A DNA stretch of 64,000 nt from Papaver somniferum (GCF_003573695.1 NC_039361.1:97218279-97282278); one strand, 5' to 3'. Counted from the first letter of the stretch, positions 12,101 through 25,403 are shown. Numbers and translations: made by a program. The notes: a model not told the origin generated them from the sequence alone.

Positions 12101-12787
12101 AACTACAAACCCTAAGGCAAAACACCCTAGAAACCCGCTATATTCAAAATTAAACAAAGACCCAAGAAAATCAAATCAACCAAATTTATCAAACCCTAGA
12201 GCAAAAACCCCAAAAACAAAAACTAAAGAATGAAAATTTCTTACCTTATGATTCTTGAGCAATTCAAGAATCCCCAAAACAATATCATTAACATAACAAA
12301 ACCCAGAAGCTTCACATTTTTTAGCATGATGTAACCCCCCAGCCCAATTCAGCGCAATATCGGCATCCCCTCTATTTAATTTGGCAGCAGCTCCCATGGA
12401 ACCACCGGCAGAAGCTTGACAAAACTCAAATAAACCCTCAAATACAGGACAATCTTCACCAACATTAAATCTTTTCAGATGTCTAGAATGAGTATGATCA
12501 TGTAAAGTCTCAGGACTAACAGATGATAAAAACTCAACATAATCATCTGAGTGAAATTTTCTTATGTCTTGAGGTGAAGCAGGATATGGAGTATTGATTT
12601 CCATTAAACGATGAAGACCATAATGAACAACTAAACTATGCGCCATACGAATTCTATGTGGTTTCATCGGATGACCTTGTCCGTAGTAATAATCACCTAT
12701 TGTTGGTTCGTAGAAATATGAAACCCTACGTTTTTTTCCATCGGTTCCTGAAGTTTGAAGTGCATTTCCTGATAAATCTTCTTCCAT
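9112..12787 (-). CDS. HDA6: Histone deacetylase HDA6-like (RPD3 class I)
   Basis: Zn-dependent lysine deacetylase acting on histone tails in the nucleus, in the RPD3/HDA6 branch linked to transposon and rDNA silencing in Arabidopsis. Six exons: 12245-12787, 10969-11409, 10731-10873, 9650-9740, 9426-9559, 9112-9220; all introns GT-AG and phases agree, giving 1461 bp and 486 residues (Arabidopsis HDA6 is 471). [17 protein letters not shown] starts the deacetylase domain near residue 20. Catalytic pair H153-H154 (GGLHHAKK); Zn ligands D189, H191 (DIDVHHGDG) and D277 (QCGAD); Y316 (GGGGYTIRN). [28 protein letters not shown] and [10 protein letters not shown] point to HDA6 rather than HDA19. The C-tail is acidic ([21 protein letters not shown]) and ends with KDEVMDES repeated at 454-461 and 467-474. 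The ATG is the first in the only frame fitting the family N-terminus. Introns: 835, 95, 990, 90 and 205 bp. No break was seen; it looks functional. Confidence 0.95.
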
Positions 12788-12860
12788 CTCTCTCTCTCTC
12801 GTTTCTCAGAGCTCACTCGCTTTCTAATGTCCGTGTGAGGTATAAGTAGACTTCGCCTGA
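12788..12860 (-). promoter_or_regulatory. HDA6 5' leader and putative core promoter
   Basis: A (GA)n tract lies directly upstream of the ATG (12788-12800 on the plus strand reads TCTCTCTCTCTCG). About 55-60 bp further up, TACTTATACC could be a weak TATA-like box. GA-rich leaders are common in plant genes. The transcription start is not determined by the sequence. Confidence 0.35.
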
Positions 12861-13407
12861 CCGAATTGGTGACCAACGAAATCGGTGATCAAGCCCTAAT
12901 TTCTTATCTTAAGTCGCAATCTTTTCTTTGCCGGTTGATTTTCATAGAGATTTGGGGCAACTCCCGTACGGAAATTTATACGAAAGGAGCGCTGAAATAA
13001 GGAGGACTGGAATTAGGAAGGGAGTTGAGGAGGTAAGACCTTGTCAAGCCGATTGACTCTTGGTCATGATTGGATGTTCTTCGTCTAACCCACATATGCA
13101 CGCTATATGATGGGATACTAACATGGGTGATACTAACAGAAAGGGTCATGATCATCATATCGATCAAATGATATCCTCTTTTTATTCTTGGTATCAATTC
13201 TTATAAATCATGCGCATAGGTTTTCTACTCATATTTTATCGTCAAATAAATATGCGAGGCATTGGTTGTATGCCTAAGAATTTCTCCCTTCTACATAAAA
13301 AGTCCAATCATAAAAAAGATGCATAAAAATTCTAAAATAACAGATCTGTGTTGACTATATCTTTCTATCTAAATCAGTGAACAAAAATAAAACAAATCAA
13401 CTTCAGG
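12861..13407. other. HDA6 upstream region, no gene seen
   Basis: This is non-coding sequence between the HDA6 leader and the transposon block. An open frame at 12976-13197 on the minus strand has no recognisable motif. It would contain the distal HDA6 promoter if the gene is expressed from here. Confidence 0.4.
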
Positions 13408-13520
13408 AAAAAATTTGATCTCGCGCTGCGAGATTATTTATGATCAGTTTATTTGTATTTGTTGGATGTCACAGATATGACGTCAGCAAAATGTGCATTT
13501 AACCCTAGTTACAATTCTCA
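13408..13520 (+). repeat. Left arm of a 110-bp inverted repeat
   Basis: This arm contains GATCTCGCGCTGCGAGAT, itself a hairpin, then ATTTATGATC, GTTGGATGTCACAGATATGA and CGTCAGCAAAATGTGCATTTAACC. The same order occurs on the opposite strand at 20522-20640. The two arms flank the triplicated solo LTR. They could be two copies of one unknown repeat in opposite orientation, or ends of an older element. Confidence 0.6.
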
Positions 13521-13578
13521 TAATAGTTGATTTCTTATTTTGTTTACTAAATTTCATGAAAACTAAGATTTTACACAA

Positions 13579-16500
13579 TGTTAGAGCATTGCTCGGTCGA
13601 ACTCACAAGTGTTGCTATATCAAACTTGTTGTCAAATTTAGTTGTTAAAACTATATCTTGATTTCCAGTCTACAATTAGTTAAGTCTCGCTCTAGGATAG
13701 AGGTAATTGAGAAATGAACCAGTCATCATTTGTGTTCTACCGTTTGAAGGCGAAGATCAACCGAAGCTTTTGGAGAACTTCATCAACAAAAGGTAAGTGA
13801 AAGCTGAACCACCTATTTCTCAATTTATATTCACCTTTCTATCCTTGAGACAATTGTTATATAACTAATTAGACTAGCTTGCATAAACAAGAATTTCGAG
13901 TCGAGAACTTATTATTTAGTTTATGAAATTCTTGAAATATAATGACTAAGCTTAATGAACATTTGTTCATACTTAATCAATTTCGGTGGAGAACAATTTA
14001 TTGTTCGGAACCAAATCATGATTCAAGTGTATCATTCGAAAATAGCCTGGAACAATGATATGTGTCATTGATGTTATTCGGAAATGTTTCGGATTAATTT
14101 AGAGAAATATATAACTATTATATTCGGAATACAAGACATTGTTATAAGTTTTACAACTGAGATAACTGCTATATGTCTGAAGCCATATTACATGTATTCT
14201 TACACGTGGCGGAGTAGCTATATACCGACTTGCAGATTTGTGTGATACGCTTATACGTACGCATATCATGGGAAAATCTGTTTGTTTCGTGATCCGGATA
14301 GGTACGTATATTCGTATACAAACCATTTTGGAACTGTGGTAAGGGAACCGGGTTTAAGTATCTAAACCGGTATGCTAACCAATACAGTTCTATATTTTTG
14401 AACCATTTTAGTACGCAAACTGAAAAGTTTCTGTGAACTCTGGAACCGGTAAAGTCTTAAGGTTTCCAAACCGGTTCGCAAACTGAGAAAGTTCGGTGAA
14501 CTCCGGAACTCAGTTTTGCACCTAAGTTTGCAAACCGGTACGTGAACTAAAAAGTTCTTTCAACTCCGGAACTCAGTTTTTCTCATAAGTTTGCAAACCG
14601 ATCAGCGTACCATGACTCAGCAGATTCACGAACGACTCATGTATTTGTACTTTGTGCATTTACAAACTATGTCGATTGTGTTCAAATGCGTTTAAATTAT
14701 TTCTATGAGATGATTTGCATTTGATCAATTCTCTAATTAACACTAGACTTATTTGATCACATGATTGTGACTCAAGATCAGTTTCTTTGTATTCATGGAA
14801 ATGAGTATTAAGCTTTTAAGTTCATACTGGCTAGTTTCGTCTAACCATGTTAAACATAGTCTTTGTACACGGTTCGGTTACGGTTTACCTAACCAGAGTG
14901 TATATCTTGTTTATGTGAATATGATTCAAAGCTTTCATCTAATGGTGAATATTGTTTGCTTGGTTCCAAAGCTATCTTAGCTTAAACCTAAAGTAACCTA
15001 TGCTTTAAAGTCTATATAAGGGGAACTCTTCGCAACTGGGATCTTTGAATCCTGACACTAGTTTTTGGTCAGTCCTAGATGTATCTAGAGTCGTCATCTC
15101 CAGAAACCCTTTTAGGATTTAACGACTATCAAAGACTTCATTGGAATCCGTGAATCCAGGTCCAGTTATATTTTATCTTGATAACTTGAGTATCATGATC
15201 TTGTTCGATTGTTGATTTATCACTTGAACAAGATAGATAAAAATCACAAAGTTCTTTTCGTCTCAACTTTATGATTCCACAAGTTTTATATATACTTGTG
15301 AGGTGAATAATAATCTAGGTTGTACTTCGGGTTGCATAAGTCCGGATTTTGAGGATAACCTGACTTTAGTCAAGTTGCTATCGATTTCCATCACCTGGAT
15401 CTTACGTTTGATCTGAACATCAGTGTCGATCATAAATCAGGAAATCAACTATGTAGGCTTAATCCGTGGGAGGCAGATTTGGTTTAAAGTCTTCAGTTGA
15501 GTTAAAGCAACTCTTAGTGGTATGACGTCATCTAAGGGAATCAATTGCGCGGAGTCCTGCTTGGATTCAAGAGGCGTAAGGAGCGCGACTGTACCTGAAT
15601 CAGTGGGAGACTGAGTTCGGGATTAACTACATTCCAGACCGAAGTTAATTGGTAGTAGGCTAGTGTATGTAGCGGCTTAATACAGTTTGGGGTTCAATTT
15701 GGACTAGGCCCCGGGGGTTTTTTTGCATTTGTGGTTTCCTCGTTAACAAAATTTCTGGTATCTGTGTTATTTATTTTTCCGCATTATATTGTTTATCTTT
15801 ATAATTGAAATATCACAGGTTGTGCGTCGATCAATCAGAGTAGATACGCCCGACCTAGTTTGTTGGATACGCCCGACCTAGTTTGTTGGATACGACTAGT
15901 TTGTTGGATACGACTAGTTTGTTAGATACGCCCGACCAAATCATGATTCAAGTGTATCATTCGAAAATAGCCTGGAACAATGATATGTGTCATTGATGTT
16001 ATTCGGAAATGTTTCGGATTAATTTAGAGAAATATATAACTATTATATTCGGAATACAAGACATTGTTATAAGTTTTACAACTGAGATAACTGCTATATG
16101 TCTGAAGCCATATTACATGTATTCTTACACGTGGCGGAGTAGCTATATACCGACTTGCAGATTTGTGTGATACGCTTATACGTACGCATATCATGGGAAA
16201 ATCTGTTTGTTTCGTGATCCGGATAGGTACGTATATTCGTATACAAACCATTTTGGAACTGTGGTAAGGGAACCGGGTTTAAGTATCTAAACCGGTATGC
16301 TAACCAATACAGTTCTATATTTTTGAACCATTTTAGTACGCAAACTGAAAAGTTTCTGTGAACTCTGGAACCGGTAAAGTCTTAAGGTTTCCAAACCGGT
16401 TCGCAAACTGAGAAAGTTCGGTGAACTCCGGAACTCAGTTTTGCACCTAAGTTTGCAAACCGGTACGTGAACTAAAAAGTTCTTTCAACTCCGGAACTCA

Positions 16501-19500
16501 GTTTTTCTCATAAGTTTGCAAACCGATCAGCGTACCATGACTCAGCAGATTCACGAACGACTCATGTATTTGTACTTTGTGCATTTACAAACTATGTCGA
16601 TTGTGTTCAAATGCGTTTAAATTATTTCTATGAGATGATTTGCATTTGATCAATTCTCTAATTAACACTAGACTTATTTGATCACATGATTGTGACTCAA
16701 GATCAGTTTCTTTGTATTCATGGAAATGAGTATTAAGCTTTTAAGTTCATACTGGCTAGTTTCGTCTAACCATGTTAAACATAGTCTTTGTACACGGTTC
16801 GGTTACGGTTTACCTAACCAGAGTGTATATCTTGTTTATGTGAATATGATTCAAAGCTTTCATCTAATGGTGAATATTGTTTGCTTGGTTCCAAAGCTAT
16901 CTTAGCTTAAACCTAAAGTAACCTATGCTTTAAAGTCTATATAAGGGGAACTCTTCGCAACTGGGATCTTTGAATCCTGACACTAGTTTTTGGTCAGTCC
17001 TAGATGTATCTAGAGTCGTCATCTCCAGAAACCCTTTTAGGATTTAACGACTATCAAAGACTTCATTGGAATCCGTGAATCCAGGTCCAGTTATATTTTA
17101 TCTTGATAACTTGAGTATCATGATCTTGTTCGATTGTTGATTTATCACTTGAACAAGATAGATAAAAATCACAAAGTTCTTTTCGTCTCAACTTTATGAT
17201 TCCACAAGTTTTATATATACTTGTGAGGTGAATAATAATCTAGGTTGTACTTCGGGTTGCATAAGTCCGGATTTTGAGGATAACCTGACTTTAGTCAAGT
17301 TGCTATCGATTTCCATCACCTGGATCTTACGTTTGATCTGAACATCAGTGTCGATCATAAATCAGGAAATCAACTATGTAGGCTTAATCCGTGGGAGGCA
17401 GATTTGGTTTAAAGTCTTCAGTTGAGTTAAAGCAACTCTTAGTGGTATGACGTCATCTAAGGGAATCAATTGCGCGGAGTCCTGCTTGGATTCAAGAGGC
17501 GTAAGGAGCGCGACTGTACCTGAATCAGTGGGAGACTGAGTTCGGGATTAACTACATTCCAGACCGAAGTTAATTGGTAGTAGGCTAGTGTATGTAGCGG
17601 CTTAATACAGTTTGGGGTTCAATTTGGACTAGGCCCCGGGGGTTTTTTTGCATTTGTGGTTTCCTCGTTAACAAAATTTCTGGTATCTGTGTTATTTATT
17701 TTTCCGCATTATATTGTTTATCTTTATAATTGAAATATCACAGGTTGTGCGTCGATCAATCAGAGTAGATACGCCCGACCTAGTTTGTTGGATACGCCCG
17801 ACCTAGTTTGTTGGATACGACTAGTTTGTTGGATACGACTAGTTTGTTAGATACGCCCGACCAAATCATGATTCAAGTGTATCATTCGAAAATAGCCTGG
17901 AACAATGATATGTGTCATTGATGTTATTCGGAAATGTTTCGGATTAATTTAGAGAAATATATAACTATTATATTCGGAATACAAGACATTGTTATAAGTT
18001 TTACAACTGAGATAACTGCTATATGTCTGAAGCCATATTACATGTATTCTTACACGTGGCGGAGTAGCTATATACCGACTTGCAGATTTGTGTGATACGC
18101 TTATACGTACGCATATCATGGGAAAATCTGTTTGTTTCGTGATCCGGATAGGTACGTATATTCGTATACAAACCATTTTGGAACTGTGGTAAGGGAACCG
18201 GGTTTAAGTATCTAAACCGGTATGCTAACCAATACAGTTCTATATTTTTGAACCATTTTAGTACGCAAACTGAAAAGTTTCTGTGAACTCTGGAACCGGT
18301 AAAGTCTTAAGGTTTCCAAACCGGTTCGCAAACTGAGAAAGTTCGGTGAACTCCGGAACTCAGTTTTGCACCTAAGTTTGCAAACCGGTACGTGAACTAA
18401 AAAGTTCTTTCAACTCCGGAACTCAGTTTTTCTCATAAGTTTGCAAACCGATCAGCGTACCATGACTCAGCAGATTCACGAACGACTCATGTATTTGTAC
18501 TTTGTGCATTTACAAACTATGTCGATTGTGTTCAAATGCGTTTAAATTATTTCTATGAGATGATTTGCATTTGATCAATTCTCTAATTAACACTAGACTT
18601 ATTTGATCACATGATTGTGACTCAAGATCAGTTTCTTTGTATTCATGGAAATGAGTATTAAGCTTTTAAGTTCATACTGGCTAGTTTCGTCTAACCATGT
18701 TAAACATAGTCTTTGTACACGGTTCGGTTACGGTTTACCTAACCAGAGTGTATATCTTGTTTATGTGAATATGATTCAAAGCTTTCATCTAATGGTGAAT
18801 ATTGTTTGCTTGGTTCCAAAGCTATCTTAGCTTAAACCTAAAGTAACCTATGCTTTAAAGTCTATATAAGGGGAACTCTTCGCAACTGGGATCTTTGAAT
18901 CCTGACACTAGTTTTTGGTCAGTCCTAGATGTATCTAGAGTCGTCATCTCCAGAAACCCTTTTAGGATTTAACGACTATCAAAGACTTCATTGGAATCCG
19001 TGAATCCAGGTCCAGTTATATTTTATCTTGATAACTTGAGTATCATGATCTTGTTCGATTGTTGATTTATCACTTGAACAAGATAGATAAAAATCACAAA
19101 GTTCTTTTCGTCTCAACTTTATGATTCCACAAGTTTTATATATACTTGTGAGGTGAATAATAATCTAGGTTGTACTTCGGGTTGCATAAGTCCGGATTTT
19201 GAGGATAACCTGACTTTAGTCAAGTTGCTATCGATTTCCATCACCTGGATCTTACGTTTGATCTGAACATCAGTGTCGATCATAAATCAGGAAATCAACT
19301 ATGTAGGCTTAATCCGTGGGAGGCAGATTTGGTTTAAAGTCTTCAGTTGAGTTAAAGCAACTCTTAGTGGTATGACGTCATCTAAGGGAATCAATTGCGC
19401 GGAGTCCTGCTTGGATTCAAGAGGCGTAAGGAGCGCGACTGTACCTGAATCAGTGGGAGACTGAGTTCGGGATTAACTACATTCCAGACCGAAGTTAATT

Positions 19501-19945
19501 GGTAGTAGGCTAGTGTATGTAGCGGCTTAATACAGTTTGGGGTTCAATTTGGACTAGGCCCCGGGGGTTTTTTTGCATTTGTGGTTTCCTCGTTAACAAA
19601 ATTTCTGGTATCTGTGTTATTTATTTTTCCGCATTATATTGTTTATCTTTATAATTGAAATATCACAGGTTGTGCGTCGATCAATCAGAGTAGATACGCC
19701 CGACCTAGTTTGTTGGATACGACTTGATTGATCCTTGGACATTGGTCTTTGGTACCGTCCAAGAACTCTCTTTGTGATTAGGTTCACGGATTCAATTCTG
19801 TAAACGTTCTAATCGCAAGAGAGATTGAGATAACTCTATACAATTTCCTTGATTGAGTTTTAACTCTCAGAGTTGTGTTGAGTTTGTCCATACAGATTGC
19901 CTACGAAAAAGTTAATGGTGTATTTTGGTACCCCCGGTGTTTTCA
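13579..19945 (+). mobile_element. Copia-type solo LTR with internal triplication
   Basis: It begins TGTTAGAGCATTGCTCGG and ends GGTGTTTTCA, the same termini as the primer-site-bearing LTR at 35054-37621. No primer site follows and no polypurine tract precedes, so it is a solo LTR. Flanks CACAA (13574-13578) and CACAC (19946-19950) are a candidate 5-bp target duplication with one mismatch. Removing two of the three 1925-bp units leaves about 2.52 kb, the normal length for this family. It contains TATATAAG core promoters at 15013, 16938 and 18863, one per unit, and the usual R-U5 text ending in TATCACAGGTTGTGCGTCGATCAAT. Confidence 0.85.
14011..19733 (+). repeat. 1925-bp tandem triplication inside the LTR
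   Basis: Units run 14011-15935, 15936-17860 and 17861 to about 19733. The offset is exactly 1925 bp at every point checked, and I saw no differences between copies by eye. Each of the first two units ends in a short array of GATACGCCCGACCTAG- and GATACGACTAGTTTGTTG-type repeats, which is reduced at the end of the third unit. The junctions share ACCAAATCATG with the start of unit 1. Near-identity means a very recent event, or an assembly artefact. Confidence 0.95.
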
Positions 19946-21057
19946 CACACCCTAAAGAAGGATCTACTGTCTTCTCCAGTAGGAAATCCTAGCAATCCAA
20001 AAATGTTGTCCAACTTGCAAGATCATTATTAATCTAATTAAGCTAACCAAGTTCCAAGCATATATAGAGATGAAGGTTATGATACAATCATATTTTCTTT
20101 ATCTTTATGATATATTTTATAGATACACTAATTATTCCTCAACTGCATCTCAAGTCTTGCACAACAAATTTCTCGTGCAAAAAGATGAATGGGGTTATGG
20201 TTGGGGTTCTTGTGTTAGCTGCTGATCGAGAGAGAAATAGATGACGACAAGAACAGAAAAAGATTTATGTGGAAATCCGAAAACATTATCGATAATTCTT
20301 GTATTTGGATCCCCTAAAATAGAACGAACATGAACTAATATACAGTCTTTCAATCAAGGATAATATGCAGTCTATCTATGAAATGGTAAAAGTAGATTAA
20401 ACATATAGTATGCTGATCATCTTTAGAACAACGATTATTATAAGGGAGCCAAGGTGGAAAATATCAGAAGTTTGGTGGAAAAATTAACCAGTTGTTCATT
20501 AAATAGACAAATATCATACGAACTGAGAACTGTAACTGTGGTTAAATACACAGTTTGCTGATGTCATATCTCTGACATCCAATGGTTGTAGAGAAACTAG
20601 ATCATAAATGATCCTGCAGTGCGATATCAAATTCTTTTCCTCAATTTCACTAATTTAAAGAGTTTTACCAGTTAAAAAGTTTTACCCCAAGTTTCTCGAC
20701 CCTCTCTTCTCTTCCTAAAACCAAATTTTCTGAACCTAAAAACTCTATCAAAAACGAAAATCAAACTGTAAAGTAAAACTCCACATTGACTTCAGAAACC
20801 AAATTTGACCCACTAGAAACTCTATGTTGACATAGTTTTCATAAAACTGGTTGCAATAGTAAAGAAGGTGAGATAATACAAAAAGAAAGATGAAAAACTA
20901 GACAAGACAATTAAAAGAGCATCCATAAAAGTAAATTACAATTTTAGTTCTCTTATCTTTGGTTTCCATAAGTCTCAAACCAAATTTAGTTCGTAAAAAT
21001 CAATTTCAAGGTTGAATTTTTTTCAACGAAAGCGGTTTTAATCGATTTAATGGTATG
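19946..21057. other. Unassigned non-coding DNA
   Basis: I find no gene. The right arm of the inverted repeat lies at 20522-20640. The rest is AT-rich and has no open frame of note. It lies between two copia-type LTRs. Confidence 0.4.
20522..20640 (-). repeat. Right arm of the 110-bp inverted repeat
   Basis: The reverse complement reads GATATCGCACTGCAGGATC, ATTTATGATC, ATTGGATGTCAGAGATATGA, CATCAGCAAACTGTGTATTTAACC and ends in ACAGTTCTCA. It matches the left arm at 13408-13520 with scattered changes. Confidence 0.6.
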
Positions 21058-23344
21058 TGAAAAGGGGAGCATACCAAGTACATCACCAACTTTTTCTTTA
21101 TGGAACCTATAAATTATTTTCTTAGGTGAATTTTAATACGAGATTAAAGCAGACAAACTATTATCCTAGGATAATATCTTAAAAGGGATTCTTGAATCAC
21201 AAGAATTAACTAACTACACGTTGTTTGTGCTTTTAGTTATAAAAATAAAATCAATATAGTGCGGAAAATAAAAGTAAAGCAAGACACCGGAAATTTTTCT
21301 AAAGCGAAACTTGCAAGATAACAGTAAAACCCTGGGACTTCGTCCAGTTTAAATACACATTGCATTAAGCCGCCACAAACACTGGCCTACCATAAGACCT
21401 CGGCTAGGAATGTAATTAAGACATAATAAACCCTCCAAGTTACTATGTTGTAGTTGCGCCCCTGTGTCTCTTGATTCTCGTAAGAACCTATGTATTTGAC
21501 TTCCCTAGCTGATGTGCTTTGCAGCCCTAAGAGTTTCTCCGCGACCCATTGTGAAGACTAACATTATCCTACCTCCAATAAGACACCAAAAGATTTTCTT
21601 TCTTTACCATATTAAGGATAAAAATCGGTTCCCTAAATTTAGACGAATCTAAACCCAAGGGCTAACTTATACTCTTCAAGACTTATAGAGATACCTAATA
21701 TTCTAATACATAAGAATCAACGAGAACTTAATCCAAGATGAATTTTTATGCGAAACTCACAAACATGATTTCAATAGATCACAGTTGTGTTTCTAGTTTT
21801 TCTATCAAGGGTTAATTTATACTATTCAAGGATTATAGAGATACCTAATATTCCAGTGCAGAAGAATCAACGAGAACTTAATCTAAGATGAATTCTTATA
21901 CAAAATTCACAAACATGATTATAATAGATCAGAATCGTGTTTCTAATTTTTCTGCAAAGATGGATTTGATATTAATTTTTGAATATCATACATCATAAGA
22001 GAAGGACCTTATAATAAACAAGAATTATAAGCACCATAGATACATATAAGGTTTTGAAAGTATCTTTCTTTTAAGATATGTGAACACGTGCTTCACGAAT
22101 CCTAAGTGAAGTGTTTCAAATTCAAACCTTAGATCTACGAAGATCCTTTATTTTTGGAGGACAACTTTGCAACAAGATATATAAGAGTGTAGGAATTGAG
22201 TTTCTTGTGTTGCTAGTGTCTCTGATTTATATTGATTAATCAAGGTTAGGTTTCTTAGGATCTAAGCCTAAAATTTCTTGCAACTCAAGATTATTCTCAA
22301 TTGCTAGAAAAATCGTTTTCTAAAATTGTTTCAATTGAAAAATACTGGGCTTGCAATGAGATTATTTTCATGGTTTAAAATTTGCATAATATAATAGTTA
22401 GCCCAAATAAATTCCTATGAGAAGAATCACTACCAAAAGTAACTTCAAACATTTATGGAAAAAAATGGACTTTGTAACCAAATGAATCATTTGATGAATA
22501 GCAACGCGTAAGAGTGTAGAAAGTTAGCCTTGAAATCTAGAGAAGAATGATTGAACCCAAACATACATACGTTATGGGTTTGGCTCATTAAGCTTTTAGA
22601 TCCATGAAATTACGATTGAGTTTTTGGAGTAAAAAAAGAGAAAAAATAACTTATTAGCCTTGTAGGTTCGCGAACTTAAATAGGTAGGTTCGCAAACTCA
22701 AAAGCAAATAAAATTACAGAAGAAGTCAAAACTAATTAGGTTCACAAGCACACTATAATAGGTTCACGAACTCAAATGTAAATATGTCTTAAGAGCATTA
22801 TTTCTCTGTTAGGTTTGCGAACTCGCCATGTTAGGTTTGGAAATTCAAATGCTCCAAAACTCTTAGGAAAATTCTCTTGGAATAGGTTCACCAAGAACTC
22901 ACCATATAGGTTCGCGAAATCAAATGGTATTGGAAGCTCAGGATAAGTTTTTCTTTTTTGGTTTACAAACTCAACATAATAGGTTCGCGAATTCAAAAGA
23001 CAAAAGTTCTCAGAAAAATTCTCTACACCAGGTTTGTAAAATCACTGTAATAGGTTCACGAAATCAAAGACCTTATTTGCCTTGAGTTTTAAGTTCAATA
23101 ATCTTTATGTTCACAAACTCATATCTTTTATTAACTCAAATGAATAAAAATCATTAGTAGTCAACTACCAAAACAAAACCTTACAAACTAAAGAAAAAAT
23201 TTGCATCTCTGAAATTTTCAATAACGCTTGTACTTTTCTCTCAAGCTTAGTTTCTAGTTCTAGTCAAGCAAGTGCTTGGAAGTCGAAACATCATTAGACT
23301 TAGCAAGAAGCTAATCTGTGATATGATGTTTTTGAATTATGATC
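21058..23344 (-). mobile_element. Copia-type LTR remnant, minus strand
   Basis: Read on the minus strand it ends in GGTGATGTACTTGGTATGCTCCCCTTTTCA-like text at 21058, the 3' end type of this LTR family. It carries the conserved R-U5 stretch near 21250-21420 (CACCGG, CCCTGGGAC, TAAGCCGCCAC in plus orientation). A set of degenerate GGTTCGCGAACTC repeats lies at about 22660-23080. I cannot find its TGTTAGAGC start. The LTR at 23345-25403 abuts it, and the start may have been lost at that junction. Confidence 0.6.
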
Positions 23345-25403
23345 TGAAAATGCGGAGTACCAAAATACACCACCAACTTTTTCTTAGGCATTGTATGGAC
23401 AAACTTAAATATAATTCTGAGAGTTCAACTTAATGAATCTAAATCAAGGAATAATATTCAGAGTTATATCTCTTTCTCTCATAATCAGAAAGTTTACAGA
23501 AACAAGCCCGTGAACCTGATTTGCGTGTTAGAGTACTTGGGAGATTCCAAAGATCAATTTCCAAGTATCAATCAAGTCGTATCCAACAAACAAAGATGGA
23601 TGTATCTACTTTGATTGATTAACGTACAACCCGTGATATTTCAATTATAAAGATTAACAATATAATGCGGAAAAAGAAACAACACAGACACCACAAATTT
23701 TGTTAACGAGGAAACTGCAAATGCAGAAAAATCCCGGGGACCTAGTTCAGTTTAAACATCGCTCTGTATTAAGCTGCTACACTAGCCTACTACCAATTAA
23801 CTTCGTACTGGAGTGTAGTTGAGACTCAAAGTGATCCAGTTACAGCCGCGCTCCTTACGTCTCTTGAACCGCGCCGGATTCTACGTACTTGATTCCCTTA
23901 GCTGACGTCCTTTATAGCCTAAGAGTTGCTTCAACTCAATTGAAGACTTTTTGGGTTTTGAATCCACAAAATACGATTTCGATTTTCCTTTTGGTGTGGA
24001 CCAAGGTTTTGGAAATCTTGTGTTTATTTCGAACAATCACCAGATAAAAGTAGAGATACCGAAATAAACTTATAGATTAGGGATTATTATACTCCTCAAA
24101 AATTGGAAGAGAAACCTAATTTATTCAACAAGAACAACTAGAATAAATCTAAATATATCTTGTTAAAAATTCTAAGGAATTTATGAGATACCTTAATTGA
24201 AGTTTTCGTTTTAGCTCCGATTCGACCAACTAGTGTTGGTATACGATCGTGAACCGAAATCTATCAAAACATAGGGTTTATGAACAACAACTCTTGAGTG
24301 GTCTTATATCAGAAGAGAATACCTTAGAATAGACAAGAGGATAAAAACCTAGATTACAAGTTGCATAACTGTCACGAAGATCATCACCAACTCGACTTTG
24401 CAATCCCCAAGGAAAACACTTTTATCTCACTCTTGTTCACCAAGAACATAAGACGTGGAAAACAACCTATGAAGCTTTACGCAAATTTTCCAAGGGATAA
24501 TTTTTGTATAACATTCACGAATCCTTTATTTATAGTGAACAAGGTAGCTTGAAAGCTAAGCAAGGGTATCTTGAATCCAAAGCAAGTTTGAGCTATTTTC
24601 CTTTTTCAAGAATCTCCTAATTTTGGGAGTCTCTCCTAAGTTACAACTCTTGTATAAATAATTACTTTAGCATAAATTGTAATTTTGTGAATAAATAACA
24701 ATTTAACTTAGGAAGGAATTCTAAAATGTCACAAACAATTTAATATGGAAATTAATTGTGTTTGGAAGAATAGCCATCTTGCCAAGATGAGGAAACATCA
24801 AAAACTTGACTAAAATAGATTTCTAGTCACATATTTGCGCTCAATTCCGTGAACTCTTACAAACAGTTGGTGGCTTGTTTCCAATGAACGAACTAAAAAT
24901 AAACACTTATAATTGTTGCTTTAATAAATCACTCATAACTTCCTCGTCATAACTCGGAGTGAGTGATTCTTGGCTCATTGAATTCGTAAGATCAATCACT
25001 ACAACATCCGAACCTTTCCAAGGATAAAGGTTGTTGTCACTAAAGTCATGGCTCAAATAAACTTGAATATACATACATAAATGTACATTTACCGTCATAG
25101 GAATTGTTCCATAGAGTGAGCATTTGTTTCGATAGATTAGAAAGGTAGAATTGAACAAGAATCCAAATGAAATCAGTAACCACTTACCTTTCTTGATGAA
25201 GTCCGTTGATGTCTTCACTTGATCTTCAATCTTCAATCTTCAAGGGTGTTCGATGGTTTCTGATACTCAACTACACACTTCTAATCCTAAATTCGAAACT
25301 TGACTTAAGTATACTAGAAATCAAGATATAGTTTTGACAACTAAATTTGACAATAATATTGAGATATCAACACTTGTGAGTTCGACCGAGCAATGCTCTA
25401 ACA
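23345..25403 (-). mobile_element. 3' LTR of minus-strand copia-type element
   Basis: On the minus strand it starts TGTTAGAGCATTGCTCGG at 25403 and ends CTCCGCATTTTCA at 23345. A polypurine tract (AAAGGGGGAGAT) sits immediately before it, which marks it as a 3' LTR. Its start resembles the LTR at 13579 more than the presumed 5' partner at 29768-32249: it has ACTCACAAGTGTTG where the partner has ACTCGCAAGCGTTG. Confidence 0.8.

Noticed and set aside
14099..18830. Short ORFs repeated three times (75 and 61 codons)
   Set aside because: They are identical because the underlying 1925-bp LTR segment is triplicated. They have no motif and lie in LTR U3.
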